64,000 bases of DNA from WJJR01 sp964440935 (GCA_964440935.1 CAYTTY010000018.1:3369-67368), one strand, 5' to 3'. Shown: positions 1 to 8,995, numbered from the stretch's first letter. Notes: generated by a model not told the origin, from the sequence alone. A program made the numbers and translations.

Positions 1-1388
1 ACACCAATCCCCAAGATGTCAGCGTTTGGCAACAACCCAGACGCCCGGGTCTCCTGGTCCTGGATGTTCAGATCGACACCCGCCGTACCACTCAGATTCG
101 CTACATTGCTATGCGCGAGGTCCATTCTAACGGCATAGACCGATCGTATCATATCAACCGTCCACTCGGGATCCTCTTCGAAACCGGAACCCGGTTGCGC
201 CTGGCGGACATTGCGCTGAAAGCTGAACGTGGGTTTCAAAACAAATTGGGAACCGAGGAGTAGATTACCTTTTAGTTTCAGATTATCATTCTCCAGATTC
301 TGACCGATTGGATTGCCATTGCTAAGTAGGTAGTTTTGTTCACTATCGTACCGATCGTAGACGGCCCAGATATTGCCGAACGGGGCGGATGCGCCGACCA
401 TGGCGTACCCTGAGATTTGGTCAAAGTTCGTGTACGGAAGCTCCCCGGTGAACTTCGGTGCTCCTGGTTGGCCGGTTTCGGCGAATGTCGCCGCTTCGGG
501 TGTCGAGAAATTGTCGGCGCGCCGCGTGGTCAGGCCGGCACGATAGCCGAGTTGGCCGGACGCTCCCTCGATTTCGAACGTCCCGGCTCGCTCGGCGTTG
601 TTAGAAAAATACTGCCCCTTAACCGCGCCGGAGAGGTAAGACGTTCCCTGCTGACTGCTCGGTAGTGTTTTGGTGATGACATTTGCTGCACCCCCCAGCG
701 CGTCGGAGCCATACAAAATGCTGGCGGCGCCCTGGATCACCTCGACTCGTTCAGCCGAAGTCAGATCCATTACTGGCTGATGGCGGTTCGAGAACTGATA
801 ATGTTGCATTGGCACTCCATCCTTCATGACGCGGATGCGATTGCCGCTCAGTCCCCGTATGACGGGCTTGCCCGCTTGTGGCCCGGTGCTGATGTTTGAT
901 ACTCCCGGAAGGTTCTCCAGCACCTTGCCTAAAGCTGCCGTTTCGTTGGCGGCCAGATCTTCGCCTGACACGACTTGAATATCCTGCGGTGTTAGAAGTG
1001 GGTTCACTGCTGTCGGAGTACCCGTCACTGTGATTTGCCCAAGCTCTACCGCCTTTTGCCTGAGTTCTATTGTGACTGGTTTGCCATCGAGCTGAGAAGA
1101 GAGAACTTTGAGTGTTGCGGACACATAACCGATATGTCGTATCTTTATACGGATGTCAAAATTGGGTAGATTCTCAACTACGAAACGACCGTCCAAGTCA
1201 GTGCGTACGGTCCTATCAAGCGACGGGATGCTCACAGTGGCATTGCCAAGCGGTTGTCCGTCCTGATTGATGACAAAGCCTGTGATAGAGACTCTCTCTG
1301 TACTACCTGCGGGGGGTTGTGAAGCCAAAAGCAGTATGATGAGGAACATCAACAACCCGCCGGAACTCCTATAAGTGTTTGAAAACAT
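1..1388 (-). CDS. TonB-dependent receptor, N-terminal part (3' end outside window)
   Basis: This is an outer-membrane active-transport receptor whose C-terminal beta-barrel lies beyond the left edge; about 462 codons are present. The ATG at 1386-1388 opens a hydrophobic signal peptide (MFSNTYRSSGGLLMFLIILL). It is followed by a carboxypeptidase-regulatory-like beta-sandwich (GFVINQDGQPLGNATVSI, then DLDGRF and GYVSATLKV) and a TonB plug domain with the usual LENLPGVSNI, IRGLSGNRIRVMKDGVP and ERVEVIQGAASILYGSDALG landmarks. The barrel begins near the GGAANVITK stretch. The plug resembles metal-type receptors such as ZnuD in sequence style, and the Cys/His-rich small protein encoded just upstream on the same strand also hints at a metal substrate, but the ligand cannot be read from sequence. 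No signs of frameshift in the visible part. Confidence 0.9.
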   Translation of the reverse strand, partial: MFSNTYRSSGGLLMFLIILLLASQPPAGSTERVSITGFVINQDGQPLGNATVSIPSLDRTVRTDLDGRFVVENLPNFDIRIKIRHIGYVSATLKVLSSQLDGKPVTIELRQKAVELGQITVTGTPTAVNPLLTPQDIQVVSGEDLAANETAALGKVLENLPGVSNISTGPQAGKPVIRGLSGNRIRVMKDGVPMQHYQFSNRHQPVMDLTSAERVEVIQGAASILYGSDALGGAANVITKTLPSSQQGTSYLSGAVKGQYFSNNAERAGTFEIEGASGQLGYRAGLTTRRADNFSTPEAATFAETGQPGAPKFTGELPYTNFDQISGYAMVGASAPFGNIWAVYDRYDSEQNYLLSNGNPIGQNLENDNLKLKGNLLLGSQFVLKPTFSFQRNVRQAQPGSGFEEDPEWTVDMIRSVYAVRMDLAHSNVANLSGTAGVDLNIQDQETRASGLLPNADILGIG

Positions 1389-1532
1389 GGCTACGCCTTT
1401 CCAGTTAAGGACGATTGCAAAGTACCCCTGCCAAGTGAGGTGCAATCAGTGGTCCACCGCGTCACCCGGGGCCTCACAGGACATGCCTCGAGACCAAAGT
1501 TGCCGGTTGCAGGGGCTATTACGACAGTAAGG

Positions 1533-1937
1533 TTATGAGAAGTCTGGCGGTGAGCGTCCGCAACAAATCAGAAGAGCCGCGACCGGCCCCCCAATCGCCT
1601 CAGCTGAGATGAAACGAGAGATGTGATCGTCGTGCCGTACTGGTTGCGGACTTATGAAGTCGGACGAAGAAAGGACCGTCCAAAGATGACAGGCCGCACA
1701 GTCGGTGGCCTGATCGTCAAGCTCGTAAGCGTCGAGGAGCCAGCTCCCAAGTGATTGGCCGTTGCCGATCGAGGATACATCGTGGCAGGCTACGTCAAGG
1801 CAAAGGTCGCATCTAACCAGATCATTATGGTTGTGAAAGCGGTCGATCTCGGTTATCACGAGCAAGAGCCACGCCGTGGTAAGCCATACGAAAGGGCGGG
1901 CCAGATTGGATTGACGTATGCAACTGAGGACCATCAT
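1533..1937 (-). CDS. small Cys/His-rich membrane-anchored protein (DUF2946-like)
   Basis: A protein of 134 residues encoded directly upstream of, and on the same strand as, the TonB receptor (gap about 145 bases), so probably co-transcribed with it. I place the start at the ATG ending at 1937 because GGAAG lies seven bases before it; an ATG at 1964 is also open. After a short basic N-terminus comes one hydrophobic segment (WLTTAWLLLVITEI), then HNHND, a CDLC motif, ACHD and CAACHLW, and the chain ends in RSPPDFS. This order (transmembrane segment, His-rich stretch, paired Cys, terminal R-x-PP) resembles small DUF2946-type proteins that accompany metal-linked TonB receptors. That resemblance is from memory of the family, and metal handling is an inference. 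Confidence 0.55.
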   Translation of the reverse strand: MMVLSCIRQSNLARPFVWLTTAWLLLVITEIDRFHNHNDLVRCDLCLDVACHDVSSIGNGQSLGSWLLDAYELDDQATDCAACHLWTVLSSSDFISPQPVRHDDHISRFISAEAIGGPVAALLICCGRSPPDFS

Positions 1938-2343
1938 TTCGCAACTTCCTTCGAAGTTAATCACAATAATCGCGGTGATGAAGGCAAGAGCAATCTACCG
2001 CTGTATCGTTGTCGACCTTCCGGGTAATGGCGGTAGTAGACATCGTTACATTTGGGCCACGATGCCGTGTAATTCATTGTGCCGCAACGAGAATACGGAG
2101 GGCGGCCCTCGCCATCACCAACACAACCAAAGTCCTTCGTCCCTCTCAGAAGATGAGCTCAGGGGAGCGATACACGAAGAAATGTCTCGTTCACCGCGTT
2201 CTGCTGGAAAAACCGTCGAAAAGAGCGATTTTCTGTCCGTATTTTAGCGTGCAGGTGTTCAACTCCGGTAGACCCAGGTTTGAGGAAGAGTCCCTGCAGA
2301 ATGGATGAGAATCCGACTGCCTATCAGACAACAGGGAATCCCA
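1938..2343. other. intergenic region, no gene supported
   Basis: About 400 bases between the minus-strand Cys/His-rich gene and the next plus-strand small ORF. It has short overlapping open frames of atypical composition and no convincing ribosome binding sites. I see no hairpin with a T-run and no recognisable promoter. Confidence 0.4.
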
Positions 2344-2595
2344 ATGCCATCAGCAACTCACACCAAAGATCGTAAGCGAGTCATCCGACGGGACCTCAAA
2401 GACTACACCTATCTCGGATGCCCATTGACCAAAAACCGGTCCCCCTGGTGTTTCCGTCTGTGTATTCCGACTGCCGCCGGAACCGGGTTGTGCGGCCGCG
2501 TGGCGCCCCACGGATTTAAAAGCCGGATCCAGCAGGGCATAGAGGATTACCGGAAGACACAGAACGACAAATCGAGCCTGCTTCGCAGTCTGTAG
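2344..2595 (+). CDS. small Cys-rich hypothetical protein
   Basis: An 83-residue candidate starting at the ATG at 2344, eight bases after a CAGGGAA sequence; an upstream ATG at 2305 is in frame but has no binding site. The N-terminus is basic (TKDRKRVIRRDLKDY). The core has four cysteines in a compact pattern: GCP, then PWCFRLC, then GTGLCGRVAPH, followed by a helix-like basic tail. The regular spacing of Cys, Gly and the CGRxAPH block looks like a selected small zinc- or Fe-S-binding module rather than a chance frame, but I do not know the family. No partner gene is close by in the same direction. Confidence 0.45.
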   Translation: MPSATHTKDRKRVIRRDLKDYTYLGCPLTKNRSPWCFRLCIPTAAGTGLCGRVAPHGFKSRIQQGIEDYRKTQNDKSSLLRSL

Positions 2596-2704
2596 ACGAA
2601 TTGCCGGAAAGGGGCCCGTTTGCAAAGACCGGACCTCCCCGGCAGTGCCGTTTATTCATGAAGTGATGACCTGCCACACTCACCTCTGGGCGGTGTGTGT
2701 GGTT

Positions 2705-3397
2705 TTATTGCTCTCGACGTTGTACCGTCATTAATCTCTGCTTGAGCCTTACGAGCGCATCCTTCCTGGCCGCGATGCTCGACAAGGTGCCCTCGTAGGT
2801 GCCAATCTCGCGGAATCGCGGAAAGCTCAGTCCCGCTCTGGCGATCGAGTAACACAACGAAATGTTGAGGTAGTTGTAGAGCAGAATGACCGTCTGGACT
2901 AAGCTGGTCGGCACACGAACAAAACCAATCATGTTCGCAGTTCGCTCGTTGACAATGTAGCTTGTTCCCCGTACCCGTAGCTGATCAAGGTCGCGATCGC
3001 CAGAGTCCTCCATCAAGTTCAGCAAGCCATCCACATATCCTAATAGGATCTGATTGGTTCGCAGTCGTCCATTCAGGCTGAGATCGACTGCATAGACATA
3101 GTCCAGCAACGTTCCGCCATGAATCGTGATCACACCATCCCTTTCGCGTTCTGCGAGAAACAGGGGTGAGTAGTAAATCAATCGTCCGTTTCTCTTCATT
3201 GAGGGAACATCGAAGAAGGGGGCGACAATCGAGAGCGTCAGTGCGATGGACAGAAGTGGCAGCGGATACAGGCTTGTGGCAAATGCCAACCACGCCACCG
3301 CGGCGTTCAGCACAATCGCCGACGCGCCAATCGACAGTTGGATTGTCCGTTGCTGCCGCTTCGTTTTGGAATAGAAACGGTGCTCGTGGTCTTGCAC
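2705..3397 (-). CDS. hypothetical membrane protein with two N-terminal transmembrane segments
   Basis: A 230-residue protein of unknown function. The start is a GTG at 3395-3397, chosen because GAGGAGC sits eight bases upstream. The N-terminus (MQDHEHRFYSKTKRQQR) is basic, followed by two adjacent hydrophobic segments (residues about 22-42 and 44-63). A soluble region of about 165 residues follows, with no enzyme motif I recognise (DYVYAVDLSLNG, RGTSYIVNERTANMIGFVRV). The topology suggests an inner-membrane hairpin with a cytoplasmic C-terminal domain. It stands alone, divergent from the epimerase gene downstream. The steady codon use and clear start signal make it a real gene; the function is not assignable. 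Confidence 0.7.
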   Translation of the reverse strand: MQDHEHRFYSKTKRQQRTIQLSIGASAIVLNAAVAWLAFATSLYPLPLLSIALTLSIVAPFFDVPSMKRNGRLIYYSPLFLAERERDGVITIHGGTLLDYVYAVDLSLNGRLRTNQILLGYVDGLLNLMEDSGDRDLDQLRVRGTSYIVNERTANMIGFVRVPTSLVQTVILLYNYLNISLCYSIARAGLSFPRFREIGTYEGTLSSIAARKDALVRLKQRLMTVQRREQ

Positions 3398-3660
3398 AAC
3401 TCGTTGCTCCTCGAGAACGCCATGGATGAAATCCGAAGCTCAGTACGTGGATACGATCCGACCGGACGCACGATCCACCTGATGTAGAATAGCGGATGAG
3501 ATCACCAAAATCACGTTACGACTGCACCCAGTACAATCTCTGAGCCTCAACTAAATCAACATCTTGAGCAGTCAGAGCACGTATGTTGCTTGATGCCGCT
3601 GCCATCAGTCGTAGCTGCGCACGTGTGACGACCGTGGAAGAGTCTCGCGGGGGAGTGAGA

Positions 3661-4614
3661 ATGTCTGACGAGTTGGCCAGCCGCAAGCACATCATACTCG
3701 GCGCCGGAGGCGCCATCGGTCAGGTCTTGGCGCGCGAATTGACTTCACAAGGTGAGCCGGTCAAGCTCGTGTCACGTCGACAGCACAACCTGTCCGGAGC
3801 CGAATCGGCTCAAGCTGATCTGCAGGATCGGCAGCAGACAATTGATGCCATCGAGCCGAATGCGATCGTCTATTTGTTGGCGGGGTTGCCCTATCGCGCC
3901 GACGTTTGGCAGACAATGTGGCCTACAGTGATGGCAAACGTCATTGCTGGCTGTAAAACCAAAGACGCGCGTCTGATTTTCTTCGATAACATCTACATGT
4001 ACGGCCGCGTGGAGGGCGCCATTACCGAAGATGCGCCTGTCAATCCCTGCAGCAAGAAAGGCGAGGTACGAGCCCGGATCGCCGAGGACCTGCTCAGCGA
4101 GGCACGGGCCGGTAATCTGTACGCCACGATTGCCCGCTCGGCCGATTTCTACGGTCCGTACGCAGACACAACAAGCATACCGTATCTGCTCATGATCAAG
4201 CGCCTGGTTGCAGGCAAAAGTGCGCAAGTTCTGGTCGATGCTGATCGCTTGCACTCCTATACATTTACCGGCGACTGCGGGAAGGCGCTCCATCGTCTGT
4301 CCTCGTCGGACGAGAACAACGGTACAGTCTGGCATCTGCCGACGGCCTGCCCGGCTCTGACAAGCAGGCAGTTCGTTGAGATCATCGCTCAGCAATTGAA
4401 TGTGAAACCAAAGATCACGGTGTTGCGCAAATGGATGGTGAAGCTGGCCGGCCTTTTCGACTTACAGACTCGGGAACTCTACGAGATGCTCTACCAAAAT
4501 GAGTACGACTACGAATTCGACTCAACCCGCTTCGAGTCTGCCTTCGACGTTCACCCAACACCTTACCCGGACGGGATCGCGGAAACGCTCAGGCACTTCA
4601 AACTGGTATCCTGA
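3661..4614 (+). CDS. NAD-dependent epimerase/dehydratase family protein
   Basis: A 317-residue extended short-chain dehydrogenase. The ATG at 3661 follows GGGGGAG by a few bases and puts the Rossmann dinucleotide site at the N-terminus (HIILGAGGAIGQVLARELTS, a GxGGxxG pattern), so the longer upstream frame from 3583 is not used. An aspartate-bearing strand (QADLQDRQ) and an IVYLLAG segment follow. The usual Tyr-x-x-x-Lys motif is weak: the region around FFDNIYMYGRV occupies the Ser/Tyr active-site position and a clear YxxxK is not evident, so catalysis is uncertain. The C-terminal half (SYTFTGDCGKALHRLSS, WHLPTACP) matches substrate-binding regions of nucleotide-sugar epimerase-like proteins. 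It may act on a sugar nucleotide or serve as an NAD(P)-binding reductase. Monocistronic. Confidence 0.8.
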   Translation: MSDELASRKHIILGAGGAIGQVLARELTSQGEPVKLVSRRQHNLSGAESAQADLQDRQQTIDAIEPNAIVYLLAGLPYRADVWQTMWPTVMANVIAGCKTKDARLIFFDNIYMYGRVEGAITEDAPVNPCSKKGEVRARIAEDLLSEARAGNLYATIARSADFYGPYADTTSIPYLLMIKRLVAGKSAQVLVDADRLHSYTFTGDCGKALHRLSSSDENNGTVWHLPTACPALTSRQFVEIIAQQLNVKPKITVLRKWMVKLAGLFDLQTRELYEMLYQNEYDYEFDSTRFESAFDVHPTPYPDGIAETLRHFKLVS

Positions 4615-4700
4615 GAGACAATTGGCCATAGCCCGCGCGTAGTTCAAAACCTCGGCGAATATATCTCCGCTCCCAAGCGTGAACATTCACTTCGGATCAA

Positions 4701-4908
4701 AGTGCCACGAGCCTTCAGGAGCCTGTTGAAAATGTGCAAGAACTGATCATATCACGCACCGAGAAAGCGATCATCCGTAGGGGCGTACTGAGTACGCCCT
4801 GGCCCCGTAGCAGTTACGCGCAGAGGGCGTATTCAATACGCCCCTACGAAAGCACGTCTCCTGCATTGACACACGTTTTTCAACACACCCCTTCAGGCCC
4901 GTGGCACT
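4701..4908. repeat. MITE-like element with long imperfect terminal inverted repeats
   Basis: About 208 bases between the epimerase gene and the S9 peptidase gene. The left end (from 4701, AGTGCCACGAGCCTTCAGGA then TGTTGAAAA) is matched in reverse complement by the right end (TTTTCAACA, then CCTTCAGGCCCGTGGCACT ending at 4908), giving terminal inverted repeats of roughly 35 bases. Inside are two near-perfect palindromes of the form GGGCGTA-x-TACGCCC (around 4782-4802 and 4827-4847). They are themselves inverted copies within a GTAGGGGCGTA ... TACGCCCCTAC frame. No transposase is encoded. A clear target-site duplication is not visible. Confidence 0.6.
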
Positions 4909-4984
4909 CGAACTCAAGCATCCGACACGCGAGGTCGCCCCTAGTCCTCAATCAGATCGGAATTGTAACAATCCCTATGTGACA

Positions 4985-7480
4985 TCACTCCGCATCACTG
5001 CTTTGCAGCGTCGTCGCCTCCGCATTCTTGACATACTTGTCGAACCACTCAAGTTGCTCCCAGAGCACATGCTCAACACTTTCTCGAGCGCGGTAGCCGT
5101 GATCCTCGTGTGGCAGCAGCACCAGCCGCGCCGTGCCGCCGGCGCCGCGTACAGCCTCGAAGAAAACCTCGGACTGAATCGTCAACGTGCCCGGGTTCGA
5201 GTCTTCTTTTCCGTGAATAATCAGAACCGGTTCATCGACTTGGTCGGCAAAGAAGGTCGGGGAGAGATCGATGTAGACATCTCTTGCCTCGAATAGCGAT
5301 CGCCGTTCCGACTGAAAACCAAACGGCTGCATGGTTTTGTTGTGCGAACCGCTGCGCGCAATGCCGGCACGAAATAGATCGGTGTGCGCCAGCAGGTTGG
5401 CTACCATCAGTCCGCCGTGGCTGTGGCCAATGATACCGATCCGATCAGGATCGGTGATTCCCATTTCGACAGCTTTGGCCACTGCCGCCTCCGCGTCGGC
5501 CACCAATTGGGGAACGAAGGTGTCATAGACGGTTTCCGGATCGCCGATCATCGGCATTGCGGTTCGGTCCAACACGGCGTAGCCCTGTAGCAAATAGTAG
5601 AGATGGGAAGGACCATAGATACGCATGAAGCGCTGTTCCGATCCACTGACCTGTCCCGCCGTGGCGGCACCCGAATATTCGAGCGGATAGGCATAGACCA
5701 CGGTCGGCAGCGGCTCACCTTCTTTGTAACCAGGTGGCAAATGCAAATGGAAACTCAAGGGCACCCCGTCATCGCGCTCATAGCGCACGATGCGCTTTTC
5801 GATCTGGCGCAACCGGGGTGTGGGATCCTCGAAGTTGGTGATCGGTTCACGTGTCAGGGCACGGGTGGCTTCGCCCTCAGGCGCTTCGATCGTCTCACCG
5901 ATGGTGGCGAGATAGTAATTCGGCACATCGACAGCCGACTCGGAGCGTAACACGAGCTGGTCATTGTCACCACTAAATGCCACGAAATATTCATATCGGT
6001 CAGGATCGCAGCGGAACAGGCGCTCGGTCTCGCCCGTTTCCAATTCCCGCAGATCCAGAAACGGCCGGTCGCCCTCGTCGGTGGCCCCGCTGCCTCTGAA
6101 GTAGACCGCATTGCCCTTCTGGTGCATGACCCAACGGCCGTTCGGCAGCGGACGGTACACCGGATTGCCGGGATCGCCGTAGCGGTCGTCCTCATCGATT
6201 TCGAACCAGAGCCGCGATGTGCCTTCATCCACATCCAGAAGCCAGATGTAGAGTCGGCGGTTGATCCGCTCGCGTTGGGTGAGCATCAGCATGCCACCCT
6301 CTTCCCCCCACGCATTCCGCCAGGGGTAAATCCGATGTTCGGCACGGAAGATCTCCTCCGGTTCACCGGTGAACGGCGCATTCAAACGCATGAGCCGGTC
6401 GCGATGTTCGGCCTCGGCGACAGGATCGCCACCATCAAGTGCCTCGACCCAAAACAGGGTGTGCGGAGCGGTGGGGCGCCACGACACCGAACGTGGGCCC
6501 AGAGGCACACCATGAACCGGAACCGCATCAGCCAGTGGGAGAGACGCAATGGTTGCCACCATCTCACCGTCGTTGTCCCAGACTTCGACCTCGCTGCCGA
6601 AGCGCCACCAGGCCACCTCATGCGACCAGGGTTCTTTAAGCCGCTCAATGAGGAGATACTCACCGTCCGGAGAATACTGGGCCATGCTGTAAATGGCAGG
6701 CGGCCCGACGACTGTTGATTCACCGGTCTCCGGATCGAGGACGACCAACTCACAGGTGGTATAATACTCGAAGAGGGAATCGTCGTGAGCCGTTTCCAGC
6801 AGATTGCGTGCCTCGTAAGTCGAGCGGGCCGTGGCTCCGGCGCCTTCGGCAATCTCCGGACCCGCCGGGATCGGCGGAGGCGCGGGAGCCGGGCCGCGAT
6901 CCGGGATGCGGCGTACGAGTAAGTGCTCCTGATCGGGCAGCCACTCCACTGCGCTGCCCATGAGAGGGTTCAGCGACAGGTTCTCGATCTCGGTCAGTTC
7001 GCCGTCCACGGAACCGACCCAAAGCCCGTAGTGATCAGCGTCTGAAACAGTCAGTGCAAAGCGCTGTCCGTCCACGGTCCAATCCACTCCCTGAACCTCG
7101 CTGCCCTCCGGCAACTCGAGCGGTATGGTGGTGCCATCTTCGACACGAACCAGGCGCGGCGACGTGCCCCCGTGGCTACCATGATAACCGTTGTTGGCAG
7201 GATTGACCCGCATGCCGGCCAGCTTGTGCATCGGTGCAGCCAACTCGGCGAGCGGAGGATACAAAATGGGATCAGCGAGGCCCAAGTGTTCGCCGTTTGG
7301 AGACGTCCACACCCATGGGAGCTGTGGTGCATGAAGTACCTTCATAATGTCGTCGGGCGGGGACTGCCATGTGGTTGTTGCCGGCAGGCCGTCGTCAGAT
7401 TGCTGTGCGTTTGCTACCGGCACCAACGCGACGAACGTCAGCGTAAGTACGATCGCTGCGAGCACGGTTACCTTTTTCAT
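4985..7480 (-). CDS. secreted S9 family peptidase (glutamyl-endopeptidase-like, S9D type)
   Basis: An 831-residue serine peptidase of the prolyl oligopeptidase clan, probably exported. I use the ATG ending at 7480: it has an AGGAGG-type site (CAGGAGGTTCAGGA) and begins a classical signal peptide (MKKVTVLAAIVLTLTF ... NAQQ); the open frame extends 32 codons further without a signal. The N-terminal two-thirds form a beta-propeller-like region (repeated WSPDG-like blades, such as SPDGEYLLIERL), and the C-terminal 250 residues are an alpha/beta hydrolase. The catalytic triad is visible as Ser687 in GHSHGG, Asp760 in HGKEDSNPG and His794 in PHEDHGYRAR. The sequence around FRAGIARSGSHNKT and PFGFQSERR matches the chloroplast/bacterial glutamyl endopeptidase group. 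It probably degrades peptides in the periplasm or outside the cell. Confidence 0.88.
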   Translation of the reverse strand: MKKVTVLAAIVLTLTFVALVPVANAQQSDDGLPATTTWQSPPDDIMKVLHAPQLPWVWTSPNGEHLGLADPILYPPLAELAAPMHKLAGMRVNPANNGYHGSHGGTSPRLVRVEDGTTIPLELPEGSEVQGVDWTVDGQRFALTVSDADHYGLWVGSVDGELTEIENLSLNPLMGSAVEWLPDQEHLLVRRIPDRGPAPAPPPIPAGPEIAEGAGATARSTYEARNLLETAHDDSLFEYYTTCELVVLDPETGESTVVGPPAIYSMAQYSPDGEYLLIERLKEPWSHEVAWWRFGSEVEVWDNDGEMVATIASLPLADAVPVHGVPLGPRSVSWRPTAPHTLFWVEALDGGDPVAEAEHRDRLMRLNAPFTGEPEEIFRAEHRIYPWRNAWGEEGGMLMLTQRERINRRLYIWLLDVDEGTSRLWFEIDEDDRYGDPGNPVYRPLPNGRWVMHQKGNAVYFRGSGATDEGDRPFLDLRELETGETERLFRCDPDRYEYFVAFSGDNDQLVLRSESAVDVPNYYLATIGETIEAPEGEATRALTREPITNFEDPTPRLRQIEKRIVRYERDDGVPLSFHLHLPPGYKEGEPLPTVVYAYPLEYSGAATAGQVSGSEQRFMRIYGPSHLYYLLQGYAVLDRTAMPMIGDPETVYDTFVPQLVADAEAAVAKAVEMGITDPDRIGIIGHSHGGLMVANLLAHTDLFRAGIARSGSHNKTMQPFGFQSERRSLFEARDVYIDLSPTFFADQVDEPVLIIHGKEDSNPGTLTIQSEVFFEAVRGAGGTARLVLLPHEDHGYRARESVEHVLWEQLEWFDKYVKNAEATTLQSSDAE

Positions 7481-7803
7481 TCCTGAACCTCCTGAGCGTC
7501 CCCATCCTATCACCTGGACGAAGATCTGCCCCTGTCCATAGCCGTTGATTAAGATTCCATTTCGATTCCTGTTCACAACACGGTTGCGTTCGTTTCACGT
7601 AAGCTCAAGGACAAGGTGAACTTGGTGATTCTGTAAGTCAAGTCACACACCGATGACAATGCATAGTCGTGCCATTAGATCGCTGTCGGTACGTGCTTGG
7701 AAGCCGAGAGGCTCACCCTACGATACTCTCGGCAATTGCAGGGTGATGAATTCGGACAGATTCGATGCTTGCAACTCTGAATTTCGGTCCTACCTTCACA
7801 ATC
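7481..7803. promoter_or_regulatory. divergent intergenic region between S9 peptidase and deacetylase
   Basis: About 320 bases that must hold the promoters for both flanking genes, which point away from each other. The AGGAGG ribosome binding site of the peptidase gene lies at its left edge. I see no well-matched sigma70 boxes, no riboswitch-like structure and no convincing small gene. Confidence 0.35.
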
Positions 7804-8727
7804 ATGAGAATACTACTTCCGTTAACGCTTTGTATTGTCTTAACCCTGAGCGGATTGTCCTCTGCCGGCGAAATCGCCTTAAGCTTCGATGACGCACCTC
7901 TCGGCAATGGCGCGTTTCTCACCGGCGCCGAGCGGACACAGATGCTGATCGACAAGCTCGATTCCCTCGGAATCGATGAAGTGGTCTTCTACTGCACAAC
8001 CGAACGTCTCTACGGTCCGGCGCGTGAGAAGCGCTTGCGCGCATACGCCGCGGCCGGACACAAACTCGGAAACCATACCGAAACGCATCCGCGCCTGTCG
8101 ACGGTCGGTGCGAATGCGTTTCTCGCCGATGTCGATCACGCGCACGACGATCTCGTCAACTTCGATGGGTTTGTGCCGTGGTTTCGATTCCCGATGCTCG
8201 ATGAAGGCCAGAGCCGCCCGCTGCGCGATTCGATCCGCGCGGCATTAGCGGAGCGCGGATACGTCAACGGCTATGTCACGGTTGACAACTATGACTGGTA
8301 CATCGACCGGCGGACGCGTCTCGCGGCAGACAGTGGACACATAGTCGATCTCGATGCGCTTCGCGGCTTCTATGTCGAAACACTCTGGAACGGGATTCTT
8401 CATTACGACAAGATCGCCCATGAGGTCCTGGGTCGCTCACCAAAGCACGTTCTGTTGTTGCACGAAAACGATCTCGCGGCACTCTTCATCGATTCTCTGG
8501 TGACACACATCCGCGCCAACGGCTGGTCGATCATCTCGCCAACCGAAGCCTATACCGATCCGATTGCCGATTCGTTGCCCGATGTCCTGATGAACAACCA
8601 AGGGCGTGTGGCGGCCATTGCGCGTGCGCGTGGAGTGGAGCCGCGCGCGTTGGTGCATCTGTCCGAGGATGTCGCCTATCTGGACAGTGCGCTCGTTCAC
8701 CGTGGTATCCTTAAGCCATTTGATTAA
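7804..8727 (+). CDS. exported polysaccharide deacetylase (NodB/CE4 family)
   Basis: A 307-residue carbohydrate esterase. The ATG at 7804 opens a signal peptide (MRILLPLTLCIVLTLSGLSS-AGE); the frame is open 13 codons upstream but without a start signal of its own. The NodB motifs are clear: motif 1 LSFDDAP with the paired aspartates, motif 2 GNHTETHPRL (the HxxxH zinc ligands), motif 3 PWFRFPMLDEG and a late histidine strand (HVLLLHEND). CE4 enzymes remove N- or O-acetyl groups from chitin-like oligomers, xylan or peptidoglycan. With an export signal and no neighbouring glycan genes, the substrate here cannot be decided. A C-terminal extension of about 90 residues beyond the catalytic domain is longer than in minimal NodB proteins. 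Confidence 0.87.
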   Translation: MRILLPLTLCIVLTLSGLSSAGEIALSFDDAPLGNGAFLTGAERTQMLIDKLDSLGIDEVVFYCTTERLYGPAREKRLRAYAAAGHKLGNHTETHPRLSTVGANAFLADVDHAHDDLVNFDGFVPWFRFPMLDEGQSRPLRDSIRAALAERGYVNGYVTVDNYDWYIDRRTRLAADSGHIVDLDALRGFYVETLWNGILHYDKIAHEVLGRSPKHVLLLHENDLAALFIDSLVTHIRANGWSIISPTEAYTDPIADSLPDVLMNNQGRVAAIARARGVEPRALVHLSEDVAYLDSALVHRGILKPFD

Positions 8728-8813
8728 GGGTGAACACTCCGTTCCAGTCCCACAAAGTGGCCCTTGAATGACCACCTCTGTGGCGGGTTGCTTTTAGGCT
8801 GTCAATATGGTCT

Positions 8814-8830
8814 CCCGGGAAGTACCCGGG
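8814..8830. other. CCCGGG inverted repeat between deacetylase and TetR genes
   Basis: Two CCCGGG hexamers separated by five bases (AAGTA) form a short stable hairpin in the 268-base gap. There is no following T-run, so it is not a classical terminator. It could reduce read-through from the deacetylase gene toward the TetR promoter. Confidence 0.3.
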
Positions 8831-8959
8831 CCGCCACTAAATGCAGGTCACCTAAGCCCATGTCCAACAATAGTTTATGTATTGGCTTGAGTGCTGGTCA
8901 ACAAGTGTCAACCTGGTTGATCGAGCCTGGCGCAAGGAGCAAAACTCTCCATTTTATGT

Positions 8960-8988
8960 TTGCAAGTAAGTACTTGCTTGCGTACAAT
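8960..8988 (+). promoter_or_regulatory. sigma70-type promoter of the tetR gene with operator between the boxes
   Basis: A -35 box TTGCAA (8960-8965) is followed after exactly 17 bases by a -10 box TACAAT (8983-8988). Between and overlapping them lies the perfect inverted repeat GCAAGTA-AG-TACTTGC (8962-8977), a typical TetR-family operator position that would block RNA polymerase. The predicted transcript start, seven bases after the -10 box, falls on the A of the ATG at 8996. Confidence 0.7.
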
Positions 8989-8995
8989 GGGTGCC

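Noticed and set aside
3772..4395. Long minus-strand open frame (about 207 codons) opposite the epimerase gene
   Set aside because: It lies wholly inside the well-supported epimerase gene on the other strand, has no ribosome binding site and no recognisable motif; a typical antisense shadow in GC-rich coding DNA.
8814..8830. CCCGGG hairpin as an intrinsic terminator
   Set aside because: No T-run follows on either strand and the stem is only six base pairs.
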